Below, one piece after another: positions 54,780-63,246 of a stretch of 64,000 nucleotides of DNA. Under the pieces are notes generated by a model. The model worked only from the letters and a program-made list of their open reading frames with translations, searched no databases and had not been told where the DNA came from. The DNA lies in assembly GCF_006381105.1 (NCBI RefSeq), contig NZ_VDET01000021.1, positions 33,111-97,110 on the forward strand. The letters run 5' to 3'. A program made the position numbers and the translations under genes. This DNA is from Flavicella sediminum (lineage in GTDB: Bacteria; Bacteroidota; Bacteroidia; Flavobacteriales; Flavobacteriaceae). Numbering within the stretch: the stretch's first letter is position 1; each line of letters opens with the position of its first letter.

Positions 54780-55082
54780 TTATAGTTTCCTAAGAATTTT
54801 TTTGTCAATATAAAATGTGCCGAAAGGAATAAAACAAGCCAAAATAATTTTCCAAGTGGTTGTCTTAAATTTCCAGTTTTGCTCTACACCAACACTAAGG
54901 GTATTCATCATAAAAAGTAAAAAAAGTGCGCCGTGAATTGGACCTAAGTTTTTTGTGAGACTTGGATTGTGGAAATAATATTTCATAGGTACAGCTACAG
55001 CTATAAGTAGTAACAGCGAAATACCTTCAAGAAAGCCAAGTAGACGAAGTCGGCCAATTTTTGTTTTCAATAATTGTATCAT
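54780..55082 (-). CDS. DUF3817 small membrane protein
   Basis: About 100 residues with three hydrophobic segments. GFLEGISLLLLIAVAVPMKY and GPIHGALFLLF match DUF3817, a family of small integral membrane proteins of unknown role. The start is ATG 55082, which overlaps the stop of the upstream membrane gene in an ATGA, a sign of translational coupling. The longer frame from 55169 would run inside that gene. Confidence 0.85.
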   Translation of the reverse strand: MIQLLKTKIGRLRLLGFLEGISLLLLIAVAVPMKYYFHNPSLTKNLGPIHGALFLLFMMNTLSVGVEQNWKFKTTTWKIILACFIPFGTFYIDKKILRKL

Positions 55083-55543
55083 AATAATCGGATATATGGT
55101 CGGTTTGCTAAAGGAGAAAAAGGCCAAGGAATGGCTATAAATATGATAAGTAAAGCAATACAATACCAATAAAATTGCGTTTTGAATTTTTCTTTATCTG
55201 TAGGTTTTCTTTTGGTTAAGGCAGAACCTATGGTTATTATAATAATTGCTGTTAGCATACAAACCAAATGTACTATTGCAAAAAAACACGTTTCAGTATG
55301 TTGAAGGGCTGCTTTTTTGTTTGCAAAAAAATACAAGATAATTGGACTTTTAGAATAAACTAAAATTCCTAAAATTAATTGAATATGTGCAATTGTGGCC
55401 GTCCAATGTCTCGTTAAATTATCTGCTTTTACAAAAGGCAAACTTGAATAATAACCCCGAAATGCACGATAAATGGAATACACTAAACTTAGTAAAACAA
55501 ACCATCTGAAAATGGAATGAAAAAATAAAAGTACTTGATACAT
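55079..55543 (-). CDS. Hypothetical membrane protein, four transmembrane segments
   Basis: About 154 residues from ATG 55543 (the frame opens at 55570 but starts better at MYQVLLFFHSIFRWFVL). Four hydrophobic segments are seen, with HSIFRW, RHWTATIAHIQLILG and a conserved-looking HxxxC in IVHLVCML. Histidines within the membrane segments could bind haem or metal, but I cannot name the family. It is coupled to the DUF3817 gene by ATGA overlap and follows a TetR gene and its candidate operator. Confidence 0.75.
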   Translation of the reverse strand: MYQVLLFFHSIFRWFVLLSLVYSIYRAFRGYYSSLPFVKADNLTRHWTATIAHIQLILGILVYSKSPIILYFFANKKAALQHTETCFFAIVHLVCMLTAIIIITIGSALTKRKPTDKEKFKTQFYWYCIALLIIFIAIPWPFSPLANRPYIRLL

Positions 55544-55580
55544 TGCAACTTTATTTAAATAAAAGCACAAATATAATCAG

Positions 55581-55600
55581 AACATACTAATTAGTATGTT
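55581..55600. promoter_or_regulatory. Candidate TetR operator, perfect 20-bp palindrome
   Basis: AACATACTAATTAGTATGTT is a perfect inverted repeat lying between the TetR gene and the start of the two membrane-protein genes it precedes. Palindromes of this length next to a TetR gene are usually its binding site. Confidence 0.7.
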
Positions 55601-55611
55601 TTATGTGTGGG

Positions 55612-56202
55612 TTATTTTAAATTATTTAAATAGCGTTTTAATTCATTTAAATAATCGCGGTAACAGTTAGTGCTAGTAGCTATTTTTGCTAGGTTTCTTG
55701 TCCCCCAATAGCTAGAAATAACAAATTGCGCTACTTGTTTCGGATTTGTGGTTTTAGCAATAGTTCCATTTTCTATTTCTTTTTGAAGGCAGTTTTCTAT
55801 GGCAGTTTTCCATTCAAGGACCAATTCATTCAGAGCTTTGGAAAATTCAGTATGCCATGGGCTCATTTCTTGGATCAAATTTCCGGCAGGACATCCATAT
55901 GCTGGTTTCAAATAAGGAGTTTCTAATAAAAGCGAAGTGATCATTGCATAAATTTGTTCTATGGGATTGGCTACATTTCTTAATGGAGCTATATATGCCT
56001 CTTCCATGGTGGGTTTTACAATTTCGTTGATAATTGCAATTCCCATTTCGTCTTTGGTTTTAAAATGGTAGTAAAAAGCGCCCTTGGTGACTTTAGTAGT
56101 TGCAATAATTTCGTCTATACTTGTAGTTTGATAGCTTTTAGTATAAATAATATCAAATGCTTTTTCAAGTATGTTTTGGCGGGTGCTTAATGCTTTTTTC
56201 AT
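55612..56202 (-). CDS. TetR/AcrR-family transcriptional repressor
   Basis: A 196-residue regulator. The N-terminal helix-turn-helix (about residues 8-55) contains TTSIDEIIATTKVTKGAFYYHFKTKDEM, the TetR signature. The C-terminal ligand-binding part is of the TetR_C type and ends with RYLNNLK. It lies upstream of two small membrane-protein genes on the same strand, with a 20-bp palindrome in the gap, so it likely controls them. The inducing molecule is unknown. Confidence 0.92.
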   Translation of the reverse strand: MKKALSTRQNILEKAFDIIYTKSYQTTSIDEIIATTKVTKGAFYYHFKTKDEMGIAIINEIVKPTMEEAYIAPLRNVANPIEQIYAMITSLLLETPYLKPAYGCPAGNLIQEMSPWHTEFSKALNELVLEWKTAIENCLQKEIENGTIAKTTNPKQVAQFVISSYWGTRNLAKIATSTNCYRDYLNELKRYLNNLK

Positions 56203-56253
56203 AATAAATAAGAATTAGTAGCTTGGTTAAGACTACATTCAATGGAATGAATG

Positions 56254-57171
56254 TTAGATAAATTTGAAGAATTTATGTTGCAAGTTTTTAGAAACTTCAT
56301 AAAATTCAGGATGAATTATTTTAGCTAAAATTTCAATTCCATTTACCAGCGTACTGGCAGAGGGTTGTGTAAATAAATCAAAGTCGGCAATATATACCGC
56401 CTTATTTTTAACCGCTCGTAAATTTTTCCATTCAGGTCGGTTGGTTAAAAAAGGCATGTCTTTTAAAGTTGTTTCGGTAGTATAGCCGCAAGGAGCAATG
56501 ACTAAAACTTCAGGATCATACCTTACAATTTTTTCCCAATCTACAACGATGCTATCACCAGAAGGATGAGACAATAAATCGATTCCACCAGCATAGCCAA
56601 TTTGATGAGGTATCCAATGTCCGCAATTAAATAAGGGATCAATCCATTCTAACAACATCACTGATTTTTGTTGCAGTCTGTTTTTTCTTTGGATATCAAT
56701 CACAGCATCTACTCTGGCAAGTAATTCATCTTTGTGTTTTTGTCCTAGCTCAGGTTTGCCCATAGCTGTCGCAATAGTTAACAAAGAATCAAAAACATCT
56801 TGCAAAGAGGCGGGGTTGATGGGAATTAATTCAGGTTGCTTTTCTAAATTGGCAACGGCTGCAGCGGTACATTTGGTGTCTATCTGACAAACTTCGCAAA
56901 CGTCTTGCGTAAAAATAACATCAGGCGCAATTTTGGACAATTCCGCTTCGTCTACAAAATACAAACTTTCACCGGTGGCTTTGCTATTTGAAAACAAAGT
57001 GTTGATTTCATCACTGGTATAATTTTTTCCTTCTAGCACACAACGAACAACTCTCGTTTTTTCATTTAAAGCTATTTGTGGACATTCAAAGGTAATTCCG
57101 TCTAAGGAATCTTGTAAGCCCATATCGTAAATCATTTGTGTAATTGCGGGTAAAAAGGAAGATACTTGCAT
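56254..57171 (-). CDS. Cobalamin-binding protein of the BtuF-like family, no export signal
   Basis: A 305-residue periplasmic-binding-protein fold. The frame opens at 57246, but ATG 57171 gives the conserved beginning SSFLPAITQMIYDMGL. The segment PDVIFTQDVCEVCQIDTKC with its cysteines, the PLFNCGHWIPHQIGYAGG block and EVLVIAPCGYT are typical of proteins annotated as cobalamin-binding in this superfamily. No signal peptide is visible from this start, so it may act in the cytoplasm or be exported by an unseen route. It is divergent from the cobU operon, 275 bp away, which supports a B12 role. Confidence 0.75.
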   Translation of the reverse strand: MQVSSFLPAITQMIYDMGLQDSLDGITFECPQIALNEKTRVVRCVLEGKNYTSDEINTLFSNSKATGESLYFVDEAELSKIAPDVIFTQDVCEVCQIDTKCTAAAVANLEKQPELIPINPASLQDVFDSLLTIATAMGKPELGQKHKDELLARVDAVIDIQRKNRLQQKSVMLLEWIDPLFNCGHWIPHQIGYAGGIDLLSHPSGDSIVVDWEKIVRYDPEVLVIAPCGYTTETTLKDMPFLTNRPEWKNLRAVKNKAVYIADFDLFTQPSASTLVNGIEILAKIIHPEFYEVSKNLQHKFFKFI

Positions 57172-57328
57172 CGAAATAATTGTATTGTTTGGGGTCAAAA
57201 GTAGTTTTATAAAAAATATAATCCTCATTTTTTTTGCTATTATCATAATTTTCGCTCAATCTTTGCAGAAGTTAAACGAGTGTCTCCTTGAGGAGCGTCG
57301 AAAGGTTGTTTTACGAATAAGTTCCTAA

Positions 57329-57354
57329 AAATAGATCTCGACTCCGCTCGATTT
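57329..57354. repeat. Possible short intergenic repeat
   Basis: The stretch ATCTCGACTCCGCTCGAT is a short imperfect palindrome of a kind often scattered between flavobacterial genes. Only one copy is seen here. The rest of the 275-bp gap shows a weak AATCTTTG element at about 57258-57265 and no riboswitch. Confidence 0.35.
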
Positions 57355-57446
57355 GGCAATTAAGAACTGATGAAAGATGTTTGTTTCATTTTTATTGGTT
57401 TGCTAATTAAAGTGACAGATTTTAAAAAAAAACTCAAAATTTAACG

Positions 57447-57950
57447 ATGATATATTATATAACCGGGGGAGAGCGATCAGGGAAAAGTTCGTACGCACAA
57501 AAATTAGCGGAAGACTTGTCTGACAAACCTTTTTATTTAGCGACCTCTAGAATTTGGGATCAAGATTTTCAAAAACGAGTAGATCGTCATGTTTCTGATA
57601 GAGATGAACGATGGACAACAATTGAAGAGGAAAAAAATATTAGTAAAGTCGTGCCAAACGGTGCTGTGGTAGTTATTGATTGTGTGACATTGTGGTTGAC
57701 AAATTTTTACGTGGATACCAAATACGATGTACAAGAATCATTACGATTAGCAAAAGCAGAAATAGAAGAACTAAGAAAAATTGAGGCTACCATTATCATT
57801 ATTTCCAATGAAATAGGAATGGGCATTCATTCAGAACACGAGTCTGGAAGAAAATTTACAGAATTGCAAGGTTGGACCAATCAGGCCATTGCAAAAATTG
57901 CCGACAAAGCTATTTTTATGGTGTCTGGTTTGCCTATGGTTTTGAAATAA
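57447..57950 (+). CDS. cobU: Adenosylcobinamide kinase / guanylyltransferase CobU
   Basis: A 167-residue bifunctional enzyme that phosphorylates adenosylcobinamide and then attaches GMP, making the activated form used by CobS. The P-loop GGERSGKSSYA is at residues 7-17. YLATSRIWDQDFQKRVDRH contains the His that carries GMP. VVIDCVTLWLTN and ISNEIGMGIH are further family blocks. The length is normal for the family. It opens the B12 salvage operon, with cobT 26 bp downstream. Confidence 0.95.
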   Translation: MIYYITGGERSGKSSYAQKLAEDLSDKPFYLATSRIWDQDFQKRVDRHVSDRDERWTTIEEEKNISKVVPNGAVVVIDCVTLWLTNFYVDTKYDVQESLRLAKAEIEELRKIEATIIIISNEIGMGIHSEHESGRKFTELQGWTNQAIAKIADKAIFMVSGLPMVLK

Positions 57951-57976
57951 GTTAATTAAAAAATAAAAGTTGCCCC

Positions 57977-59011
57977 ATGGAATTTAATATTCAAGCCCTC
58001 AGTTTAAAACTGAAAAAAGAAATACAACATAAAATAGATTTCAAAACAAAACCCACGGGGTCTTTAGGTGTTTTGGAAGAGATTGCCTTAAAAATTGGGT
58101 CGATTCAAAACAGTCTCACGCCAATAATTTCTAAACCAGCAATTGTCGTTTTTGCTGGAGATCATGGTGTGGTGAAAAATCAGCCGGTAAGTCCTTTTCC
58201 TCAAGAAGTAACAGCTCAAATGGTTTTTAATTTTTTACAAGGTGGGGCGGCAATTAACGTGTTTACAAAACTGAATAAAATTCAATTAAAAGTAGTAGAT
58301 GCTGGAGTAAATTTTGAGTTTGAAAAAGATTCAAAATTAATTGATGCCAAAATTAAAAAAGGAACAGAAGATTATACAATTTCGGGGGCTATGACCCTTG
58401 AAGAATGTTCTAAAGCCATTGAAAAGGGAGCAGAGATTGTCACTAAAATTTATTCGGAAGGCTGTAATACCATTGGCTTTGGTGAAATGGGGATTGGAAA
58501 TACCGCTTCTGCTTCTTTGCTGATGAGCGCTTTTACAAAGGAACCTTTGGAGGTGTGTACGGGAAAAGGAACGGGACATACCGAGGAAGGTGTTTTGAAT
58601 AAAATTGAAATCTTAAAAAAGGCGCAAGAATTACATAAAGGAGCATCGGATCCCCTACATATTTTGGCCAATTATGGAGGTTTTGAAATAGCCATGATGA
58701 CAGGTGCTATGTTGCAAGCAGCTACATTAAAAATGTGCATTGTTATAGACGGATTTATTGTGACTGTTGCTTTGTTAGCGGCTTTTGCTAAAAATAAAAA
58801 TGTATTAGATTATTGCTTGTTTGCACACAATTCTGGAGAAAAAGGGCATCAAAAAATGTTAGACTATTTAAAGGTAAAACCCATTGTGAATTTGGGCTTG
58901 CGTTTAGGAGAAGGAACAGGAGCTGCTTTGGTAATTCCAACGATAAAAGCTGCTGTTGCTTTTTTTAATGAAATGGCTTCGTTTGAAAGTGCGGGGGTGA
59001 CGAATAAATGA
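57977..59011 (+). CDS. cobT: Nicotinate-nucleotide-dimethylbenzimidazole phosphoribosyltransferase CobT
   Basis: A 344-residue enzyme that transfers ribose phosphate from nicotinate mononucleotide to the lower-ligand base, giving alpha-ribazole phosphate for the lower loop of B12. KPTGSLGVLE near the N-terminus, FAGDHGVV, GEMGIGNTASAS and the C-terminal LRLGEGTGAAL with its catalytic Glu are all present. It lies between cobU and cobS. The 87-bp gap before cobS contains a repeat. Confidence 0.96.
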   Translation: MEFNIQALSLKLKKEIQHKIDFKTKPTGSLGVLEEIALKIGSIQNSLTPIISKPAIVVFAGDHGVVKNQPVSPFPQEVTAQMVFNFLQGGAAINVFTKLNKIQLKVVDAGVNFEFEKDSKLIDAKIKKGTEDYTISGAMTLEECSKAIEKGAEIVTKIYSEGCNTIGFGEMGIGNTASASLLMSAFTKEPLEVCTGKGTGHTEEGVLNKIEILKKAQELHKGASDPLHILANYGGFEIAMMTGAMLQAATLKMCIVIDGFIVTVALLAAFAKNKNVLDYCLFAHNSGEKGHQKMLDYLKVKPIVNLGLRLGEGTGAALVIPTIKAAVAFFNEMASFESAGVTNK

Positions 59012-59022
59012 TGTAATGTTGA

Positions 59023-59080
59023 CCCTTCGACAGGTTCAGAGTACCAACTAAATAAATATACCACACTGAGCTTGTTGAAG
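59023..59080. repeat. REP-like inverted repeat
   Basis: CCCTTCGACAGGTTCAGAG at 59023-59041 is followed by CACTGAGCTTGTTGAAG at 59064-59080, imperfect reverse complements of each other. This resembles the CTTCGACAAGCTCAG repeats common in flavobacterial genomes. It is inserted between cobT and cobS and ends 18 bp before the cobS ATG. Confidence 0.7.
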
Positions 59081-59098
59081 TGTATAAATTATGAAAAA

Positions 59099-59860
59099 AT
59101 GAAAAAACAAATCCATATCTTCTTTACAGCCTTAATGTTCTTTACTCGGATTCCTTGTCCAAAATGGGTAAACCATGCACCTGAATATTTAAATAAAAGC
59201 ACCAGTTATTTTTCTTTAGTCGGAATTATAGTCGGTAGTATTTCTGCTTTTGTATACTTAATAAGTGGCTTGTTGTTTTCCAATGAAATAGCCTTGTTGT
59301 TAAGTATGGTTGCTTCGGTATGGACAACGGGTGCATTTCATGAAGATGGCTTTGCAGATGCTTGCGACGGATTTGGCGGTGGTTGGACAAAAGAGAAAAT
59401 TTTGTTGATTATGAAAGACTCTCGACTAGGTACTTATGGTGTGGTTGGGCTCTTTTTTTTATTGGCTACTAAATTTTTAGCCTTGAATGAAATGCCTTTA
59501 GAATTAACGGCTTTGGTAATTGTTAGTGGCCATAGCGTAAGTCGATTTGTGGCTTCGGTTTTAATTTTTACACATCCATATGTTAGAGAAACAGACGATA
59601 GTAAATCAAAACCTGCAGCCAATAAAATGTCTTTGAATGCTTTGGTAATGAGTGCGTTTTTCGGGTTGTTACCTTTGGTGTTTTTTCAGGATTATAAGTT
59701 CTTTTTGGTATTAATTCCGCTAGCAATTACTAAAATATGGATGGCTGGTTTTTATAAAAAATGGATTGGTGGACAAACAGGAGATTGTGCAGGAGCCTTG
59801 CAACAATTATCGGAAGTTGTTTTTTATTTAAGTTTAGTCGTATTATGGAAATATATTTAG
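59099..59860 (+). CDS. cobS: Adenosylcobinamide-GDP ribazoletransferase CobS
   Basis: A 253-residue integral membrane enzyme joining adenosylcobinamide-GDP to alpha-ribazole (phosphate), the last assembly step of B12. I use ATG 59099; the TTG at 59072 lies within the repeat. Conserved blocks are FFTRIPCP near the start, the acidic HEDGFADACDGFGGGW that binds magnesium, MKDSRLGTYG and GQTGDCAGALQQ near the end. Several transmembrane segments are evident. It overlaps cobC by 16 bp. Confidence 0.95.
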   Translation: MKKQIHIFFTALMFFTRIPCPKWVNHAPEYLNKSTSYFSLVGIIVGSISAFVYLISGLLFSNEIALLLSMVASVWTTGAFHEDGFADACDGFGGGWTKEKILLIMKDSRLGTYGVVGLFFLLATKFLALNEMPLELTALVIVSGHSVSRFVASVLIFTHPYVRETDDSKSKPAANKMSLNALVMSAFFGLLPLVFFQDYKFFLVLIPLAITKIWMAGFYKKWIGGQTGDCAGALQQLSEVVFYLSLVVLWKYI

Positions 59861-60399
59861 TCAGACATACAACGCCAGATATAGCAGCAGGAATTTGCTA
59901 TGGGCAATCAGATCTTCCACTTGCGGCGACTTTTAAAGAAGAAGCAAAAGTCATTTTAGACAAAATTCCATATTCAGAAAATAGAAACGTATTTAGCAGT
60001 CCTTTGCAGCGCTGCAAGTTGTTAGCAAATTTGTTTGACAAGGAAGTGTTTGTTGATCAGCGTTTGATAGAATTTAATTTTGGCGATTGGGAATTAAAAG
60101 AATGGGAGGCCATTCCGAAAGAAGAATTCACGCCTTGGATGGAAGATTTTGTCAATGTTACTGTTCCCAACGGTGAGTCTTATGTAGCATTATCAGTACG
60201 AGTAATGGCCTTTTTTACAGAAATTCTAAAAAGCGAAAATGAACAAAATATAGTGGTCGCTCATAGCGGAGTTATACGAAGTATTTTGGCAAATTTAAAG
60301 GACATACCTTTAGAGAAATCATTCGACATAAAATTAAGTTACGGTCAAATAAGTAAAATAACCATCAGCAAAAAGACGACAATTGTTGATTGCCTATAA
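59845..60399 (+). CDS. cobC: Alpha-ribazole phosphatase CobC-like (histidine phosphatase)
   Basis: A 184-residue cytoplasmic phosphatase of the phosphoglycerate-mutase superfamily. The frame opens at 59761 inside cobS, but ATG 59845 gives the natural N-terminus MEIYLVRHTTPD with the catalytic RH motif. CYGQSDLPL, SSPLQRC, EFNFGDWELKEWE and VVAHSGVIR follow. It removes phosphate from alpha-ribazole-5-phosphate or cobalamin-5-phosphate. The 16-bp overlap with cobS and the next gene 6 bp downstream show tight coupling. Confidence 0.92.
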   Translation: MEIYLVRHTTPDIAAGICYGQSDLPLAATFKEEAKVILDKIPYSENRNVFSSPLQRCKLLANLFDKEVFVDQRLIEFNFGDWELKEWEAIPKEEFTPWMEDFVNVTVPNGESYVALSVRVMAFFTEILKSENEQNIVVAHSGVIRSILANLKDIPLEKSFDIKLSYGQISKITISKKTTIVDCL

Positions 60400-60405
60400 A
60401 AAAAG

Positions 60406-61530
60406 ATGATGAAAAAAATATGTATTCTGTTTGTAAGTGTTTTGGCACTCATTTCTTGTCAGAACAAGAAGGAAATAAAAATTGATCAAAAAAATAGTTT
60501 AGCGTATGCCAAAGGATTTACAATCATAAATTATGATACTTATAAAAAAGTAATCATCCACAATCCATATAAAAATGCAGATAGGAAATATGAATATTTA
60601 TTAGTTCCAAAAGAAAATAAAATCCCAAAACATAAAGATGCAGTACAAATCATAAGAACACCAGTAAAAAAAATAGTGGTGACTTCTTCGTCTCATATTC
60701 CGTTGCTAGAATTGCTAGAGGAAGAGCAAAGTTTGGTCGGTTTTCCAAATACAGATTTTATTTCTTCAACAAAAACAAGAAAGCTAGTCGAGACCGGTGA
60801 CGTTAGAGAATTGGGAAAAGCAGAGTATTTAAATACAGAAGTATTGTTAGATGTAAATCCAGAAATAGTGATGAGTTTTGCTGTGGATAAGCCAAATAAA
60901 TCTTTTCAAATGATTCAAAAATTAGGCGTTCCTGTTTTATTGAATGGTGATTGGTTAGAAGAAACACCTCTGGGAAGAGCAGAATGGATTCGCTTATTTG
61001 GTGCTTTATATCAAAAAGAAAAAGAGGCAGATAGTATTTTCAATCATATAAAAAAGGAATACAATGCGGCTAAAGAATTAGCGATACGTGCAAAAAATAA
61101 ACCAACGGTATTGTCGGGTTCTATCTTTCAAGATGTTTGGTATTTGCCTGCAGGAGAAAGTTTTATTGCGAAGTATTTTGAAGATGCTCAAACAAATTAT
61201 TTATGGAAAGATTCTAAAGGAACGGGCAGTTTGTCTTTGAATTTTGAAAACGTATTTGAAAAAGGACAAAAGGCGAATTATTGGATTGGTTGTAGCTTAA
61301 CAACTAGCAAAGAAGAATTGGTAAATGCCAATGCGCACTATCAAAAATTTGATCCATTTATCAACGATCAAATTTATACTTTTGGAAAATTGAAAGGAGC
61401 TAAAGGCGGACTTTTTTATTTTGAATTAGGGCCTATTCAGCCACATATTATTTTAAAAGATATCATAAAAATTGCCCATCCCGAATTGTTACCAAATTAC
61501 AAACCTTATTTTTTTAGCAAGTTGGAATAA
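60406..61530 (+). CDS. ABC transporter substrate-binding lipoprotein, BtuF-like
   Basis: A 374-residue lipoprotein (ISC, Cys19 or 18 depending on which of two adjacent ATGs is used). The class III periplasmic binding fold of the PF01497 type is shown by KKIVVTSSSHIPLLELL, the NPEIVMSF block, a long linking helix and the C-terminal half with GGLFYFELGPIQPH. Iron-siderophore and B12 carriers share this fold. Its place at the end of the B12 operon favours cobalamin or cobinamide. The permease and ATPase (BtuCD) are not in the window. Confidence 0.85.
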   Translation: MMKKICILFVSVLALISCQNKKEIKIDQKNSLAYAKGFTIINYDTYKKVIIHNPYKNADRKYEYLLVPKENKIPKHKDAVQIIRTPVKKIVVTSSSHIPLLELLEEEQSLVGFPNTDFISSTKTRKLVETGDVRELGKAEYLNTEVLLDVNPEIVMSFAVDKPNKSFQMIQKLGVPVLLNGDWLEETPLGRAEWIRLFGALYQKEKEADSIFNHIKKEYNAAKELAIRAKNKPTVLSGSIFQDVWYLPAGESFIAKYFEDAQTNYLWKDSKGTGSLSLNFENVFEKGQKANYWIGCSLTTSKEELVNANAHYQKFDPFINDQIYTFGKLKGAKGGLFYFELGPIQPHIILKDIIKIAHPELLPNYKPYFFSKLE

Positions 61531-61580
61531 AGCTTTTTCTAAATAGAAGCTTATAATTTCATTCATTTAAAATCAAGACC

Positions 61581-61610
61581 TTGCGCATCGTTAGAATATA
61601 TTTATCTTTG
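61581..61610 (+). promoter_or_regulatory. Promoter, TTG-N19-TATCTTTG
   Basis: A near-ideal flavobacterial promoter: TTG at 61581-61583 and TATCTTTG at 61603-61610 with 19 bp between. The start codon of the isomerase gene lies 20 bp downstream of the -7 box. Confidence 0.85.
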
Positions 61611-61630
61611 CAGCTCTAAAATTTATAAAA

Positions 61631-62563
61631 ATGAATAACGGATTATACGCTAAGTTTAATACTAGCAAAGGAGCAATTTTGGTTGAATTAACGTTTGATA
61701 AAACTCCAGGAACAGTGGGTAACTTTGTTGCTTTGGCTGAAGGAAATATGGAAAATGATGCAAAACCTCAAGGAAAACCTTATTATGATGGGTTAAAATT
61801 CCACAGAGTTATTGCAGATTTTATGATTCAAGGAGGTTGTCCTCAAGGAACTGGAACAGGTAGTCCGGGGTACAGCTTTGAAGATGAATTTCACCCAGAA
61901 TTAAAACATGACAAGCCAGGTGTGTTGTCTATGGCAAATTCAGGACCCGCATCAAACGGAAGTCAATTTTTTATTACGCATGTAGAAACTCCTTGGTTGG
62001 ATAACAAACATACCGTATTCGGATTTGTTGTTGAAGGACAAGATATTGTTGATGCAGTTGCACAAGGTGATTTAATTGATAGTTTAGAAATTGTAAGAGT
62101 AGGAGCAGAGGCTGAGGCCTTTAATGCTATTGAAGCTTTTAGAAATTTTGAAGGAGCAAGAGAAGAAAGAATTGCCGCTGAAAAAGCAGCACAAAAAGCA
62201 CAATTAGACGAGGTTGCTGCAGGTTATGATGAAACTGAAAGTGGTTTGCGTTATAAAATTATTCAAGAAGGAAATGGAACTAAGGCTACAAAAGGAGCAG
62301 GTGTTTCAGTACATTACAAAGGTCAATTATTGGACGGTACTGTATTTGATTCTTCTTATAAAAGAAAACAACCTATTGACTTTACAATTGGAGTTGGACA
62401 AGTAATTAAAGGATGGGATGAAGGAATTCAATTATTAACTGTTGGAGCCAAAGCCCGTTTGGTAATACCTTCTAGTTTAGGATATGGTGCTGCAGGAGCT
62501 GGTGGAGTTATTCCTCCAAATGCAACCTTAATTTTTGATGTTGAATTGGTTGCTGTAAAATAA
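61631..62563 (+). CDS. Peptidyl-prolyl isomerase, cyclophilin-FKBP fusion
   Basis: A 310-residue protein with two different prolyl-isomerase domains. Residues about 1-165 are a cyclophilin ([46 protein letters not shown]). Residues about 200-310 are an FKBP domain ([53 protein letters not shown]). A helical, charged linker of about 35 residues joins them. No signal peptide is seen, so it works in the cytoplasm. Such dual immunophilins are known from flavobacteria. It is a single gene with its own promoter and terminator. Confidence 0.95.
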   Translation: MNNGLYAKFNTSKGAILVELTFDKTPGTVGNFVALAEGNMENDAKPQGKPYYDGLKFHRVIADFMIQGGCPQGTGTGSPGYSFEDEFHPELKHDKPGVLSMANSGPASNGSQFFITHVETPWLDNKHTVFGFVVEGQDIVDAVAQGDLIDSLEIVRVGAEAEAFNAIEAFRNFEGAREERIAAEKAAQKAQLDEVAAGYDETESGLRYKIIQEGNGTKATKGAGVSVHYKGQLLDGTVFDSSYKRKQPIDFTIGVGQVIKGWDEGIQLLTVGAKARLVIPSSLGYGAAGAGGVIPPNATLIFDVELVAVK

Positions 62564-62582
62564 GTAACAATTTGAATAAAAT

Positions 62583-62610
62583 AAAAATCCGCTTTTGAGC
62601 GGATTTTTTT
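62583..62610 (+). terminator. Intrinsic terminator
   Basis: An 11-bp stem (AAAAATCCGCT and AGCGGATTTTT) with a 4-nt loop and T run, 19 bp after the isomerase stop. Confidence 0.93.
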
Positions 62611-63012
62611 ATGCTTAAAAATGAGCATTAATGCATTTAAAAGGGTGGAATAGAAACCATATATCTGATTTAAAATGTTCATATTGGAGGATGATTTACG
62701 ATATAAATATCGATAAAATCTAAAAACACCAAACGGGTTCCGTGTGAAGTAAGATATTTAATTAGTGAAGAAAAAATTCCTGATGGAGATAGTTATAGAG
62801 GACCTTCCATTAGAGTATTGAGTCATAAAGATATCGGCATAAAAGCAACAAATATATTTGGTGAAGGCTATTTATATACCTCTATAATTTAGTTAGGTGA
62901 AGATGAGGGTGAAAAAAAATGACCATAGAAAAAAAAGTTTTATTATAATTAACTAGTTCTTAAATAATTAAAAAAAAAATGTAAAAAAGTAGTAAATAAA
63001 ATAAGTTTTTTC
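62611..63012. other. Gene-poor stretch with a possible gene remnant
   Basis: About 400 bp without a gene. An open stretch of 60 codons on the + strand (62710-62892) has no start codon and reads RYLISEEKIPDGDSYRG and so on to a stop. Its composition is protein-like, so it may be the tail of a deleted gene, but I recognise no family. The last part is extremely A/T-rich and leads into the tRNA promoter. Confidence 0.3.
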
Positions 63013-63042
63013 TTGTAAAAACGTAGAAAGAGCGTATCTTTG
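63013..63042 (+). promoter_or_regulatory. tRNA promoter, TTG-N19-TATCTTTG
   Basis: TTG at 63013-63015 and TATCTTTG at 63035-63042 with 19 bp between, the same layout as the isomerase promoter. The mature tRNA starts 15 bp after the -7 box. Confidence 0.85.
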
Positions 63043-63056
63043 CAGGGCAATACCAC

Positions 63057-63129
63057 GCGAAAGTAGCTCAGTTGGTAGAGCGTCAGCCTTCCAAGCTGAA
63101 TGTCGCCAGTTCGAACCTGGTCTTTCGCT
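63057..63129 (+). tRNA. tRNA-Gly(TCC)
   Basis: A 73-nt cloverleaf. The acceptor stem pairs GCGAAAG with CTTTCGC and leaves discriminator T. The D arm is GCTC-AGTTGGTA-GAGC. The anticodon arm has loop CTTCCAA with anticodon TCC. The T arm contains TTCGAAC between complementary stems. CCA is not encoded. Confidence 0.96.
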
Positions 63130-63130
63130 C

Positions 63131-63162
63131 AAAACCTCTTAATTTATTAAGAGGTTTTTTTT
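63131..63162 (+). terminator. Terminator after tRNA gene
   Basis: AAAACCTCTTAA pairs with TTAAGAGGTTTT across a short A/T loop, followed by a T run. It starts 2 bp after the tRNA. Confidence 0.92.
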
Positions 63163-63246
63163 ATTCCTTATTTTAGGTAATTGTAAGTTTTCAAAAATTG
63201 AATATGTTGCGAATTCCAACTACTTTTGTTGTTTAAATAGATTTTT

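Noticed and set aside
57247..57446. A second cobalamin riboswitch before cobU
   Set aside because: I looked for the B12 box and CCCGCAACTG core in this gap on both strands and found neither.
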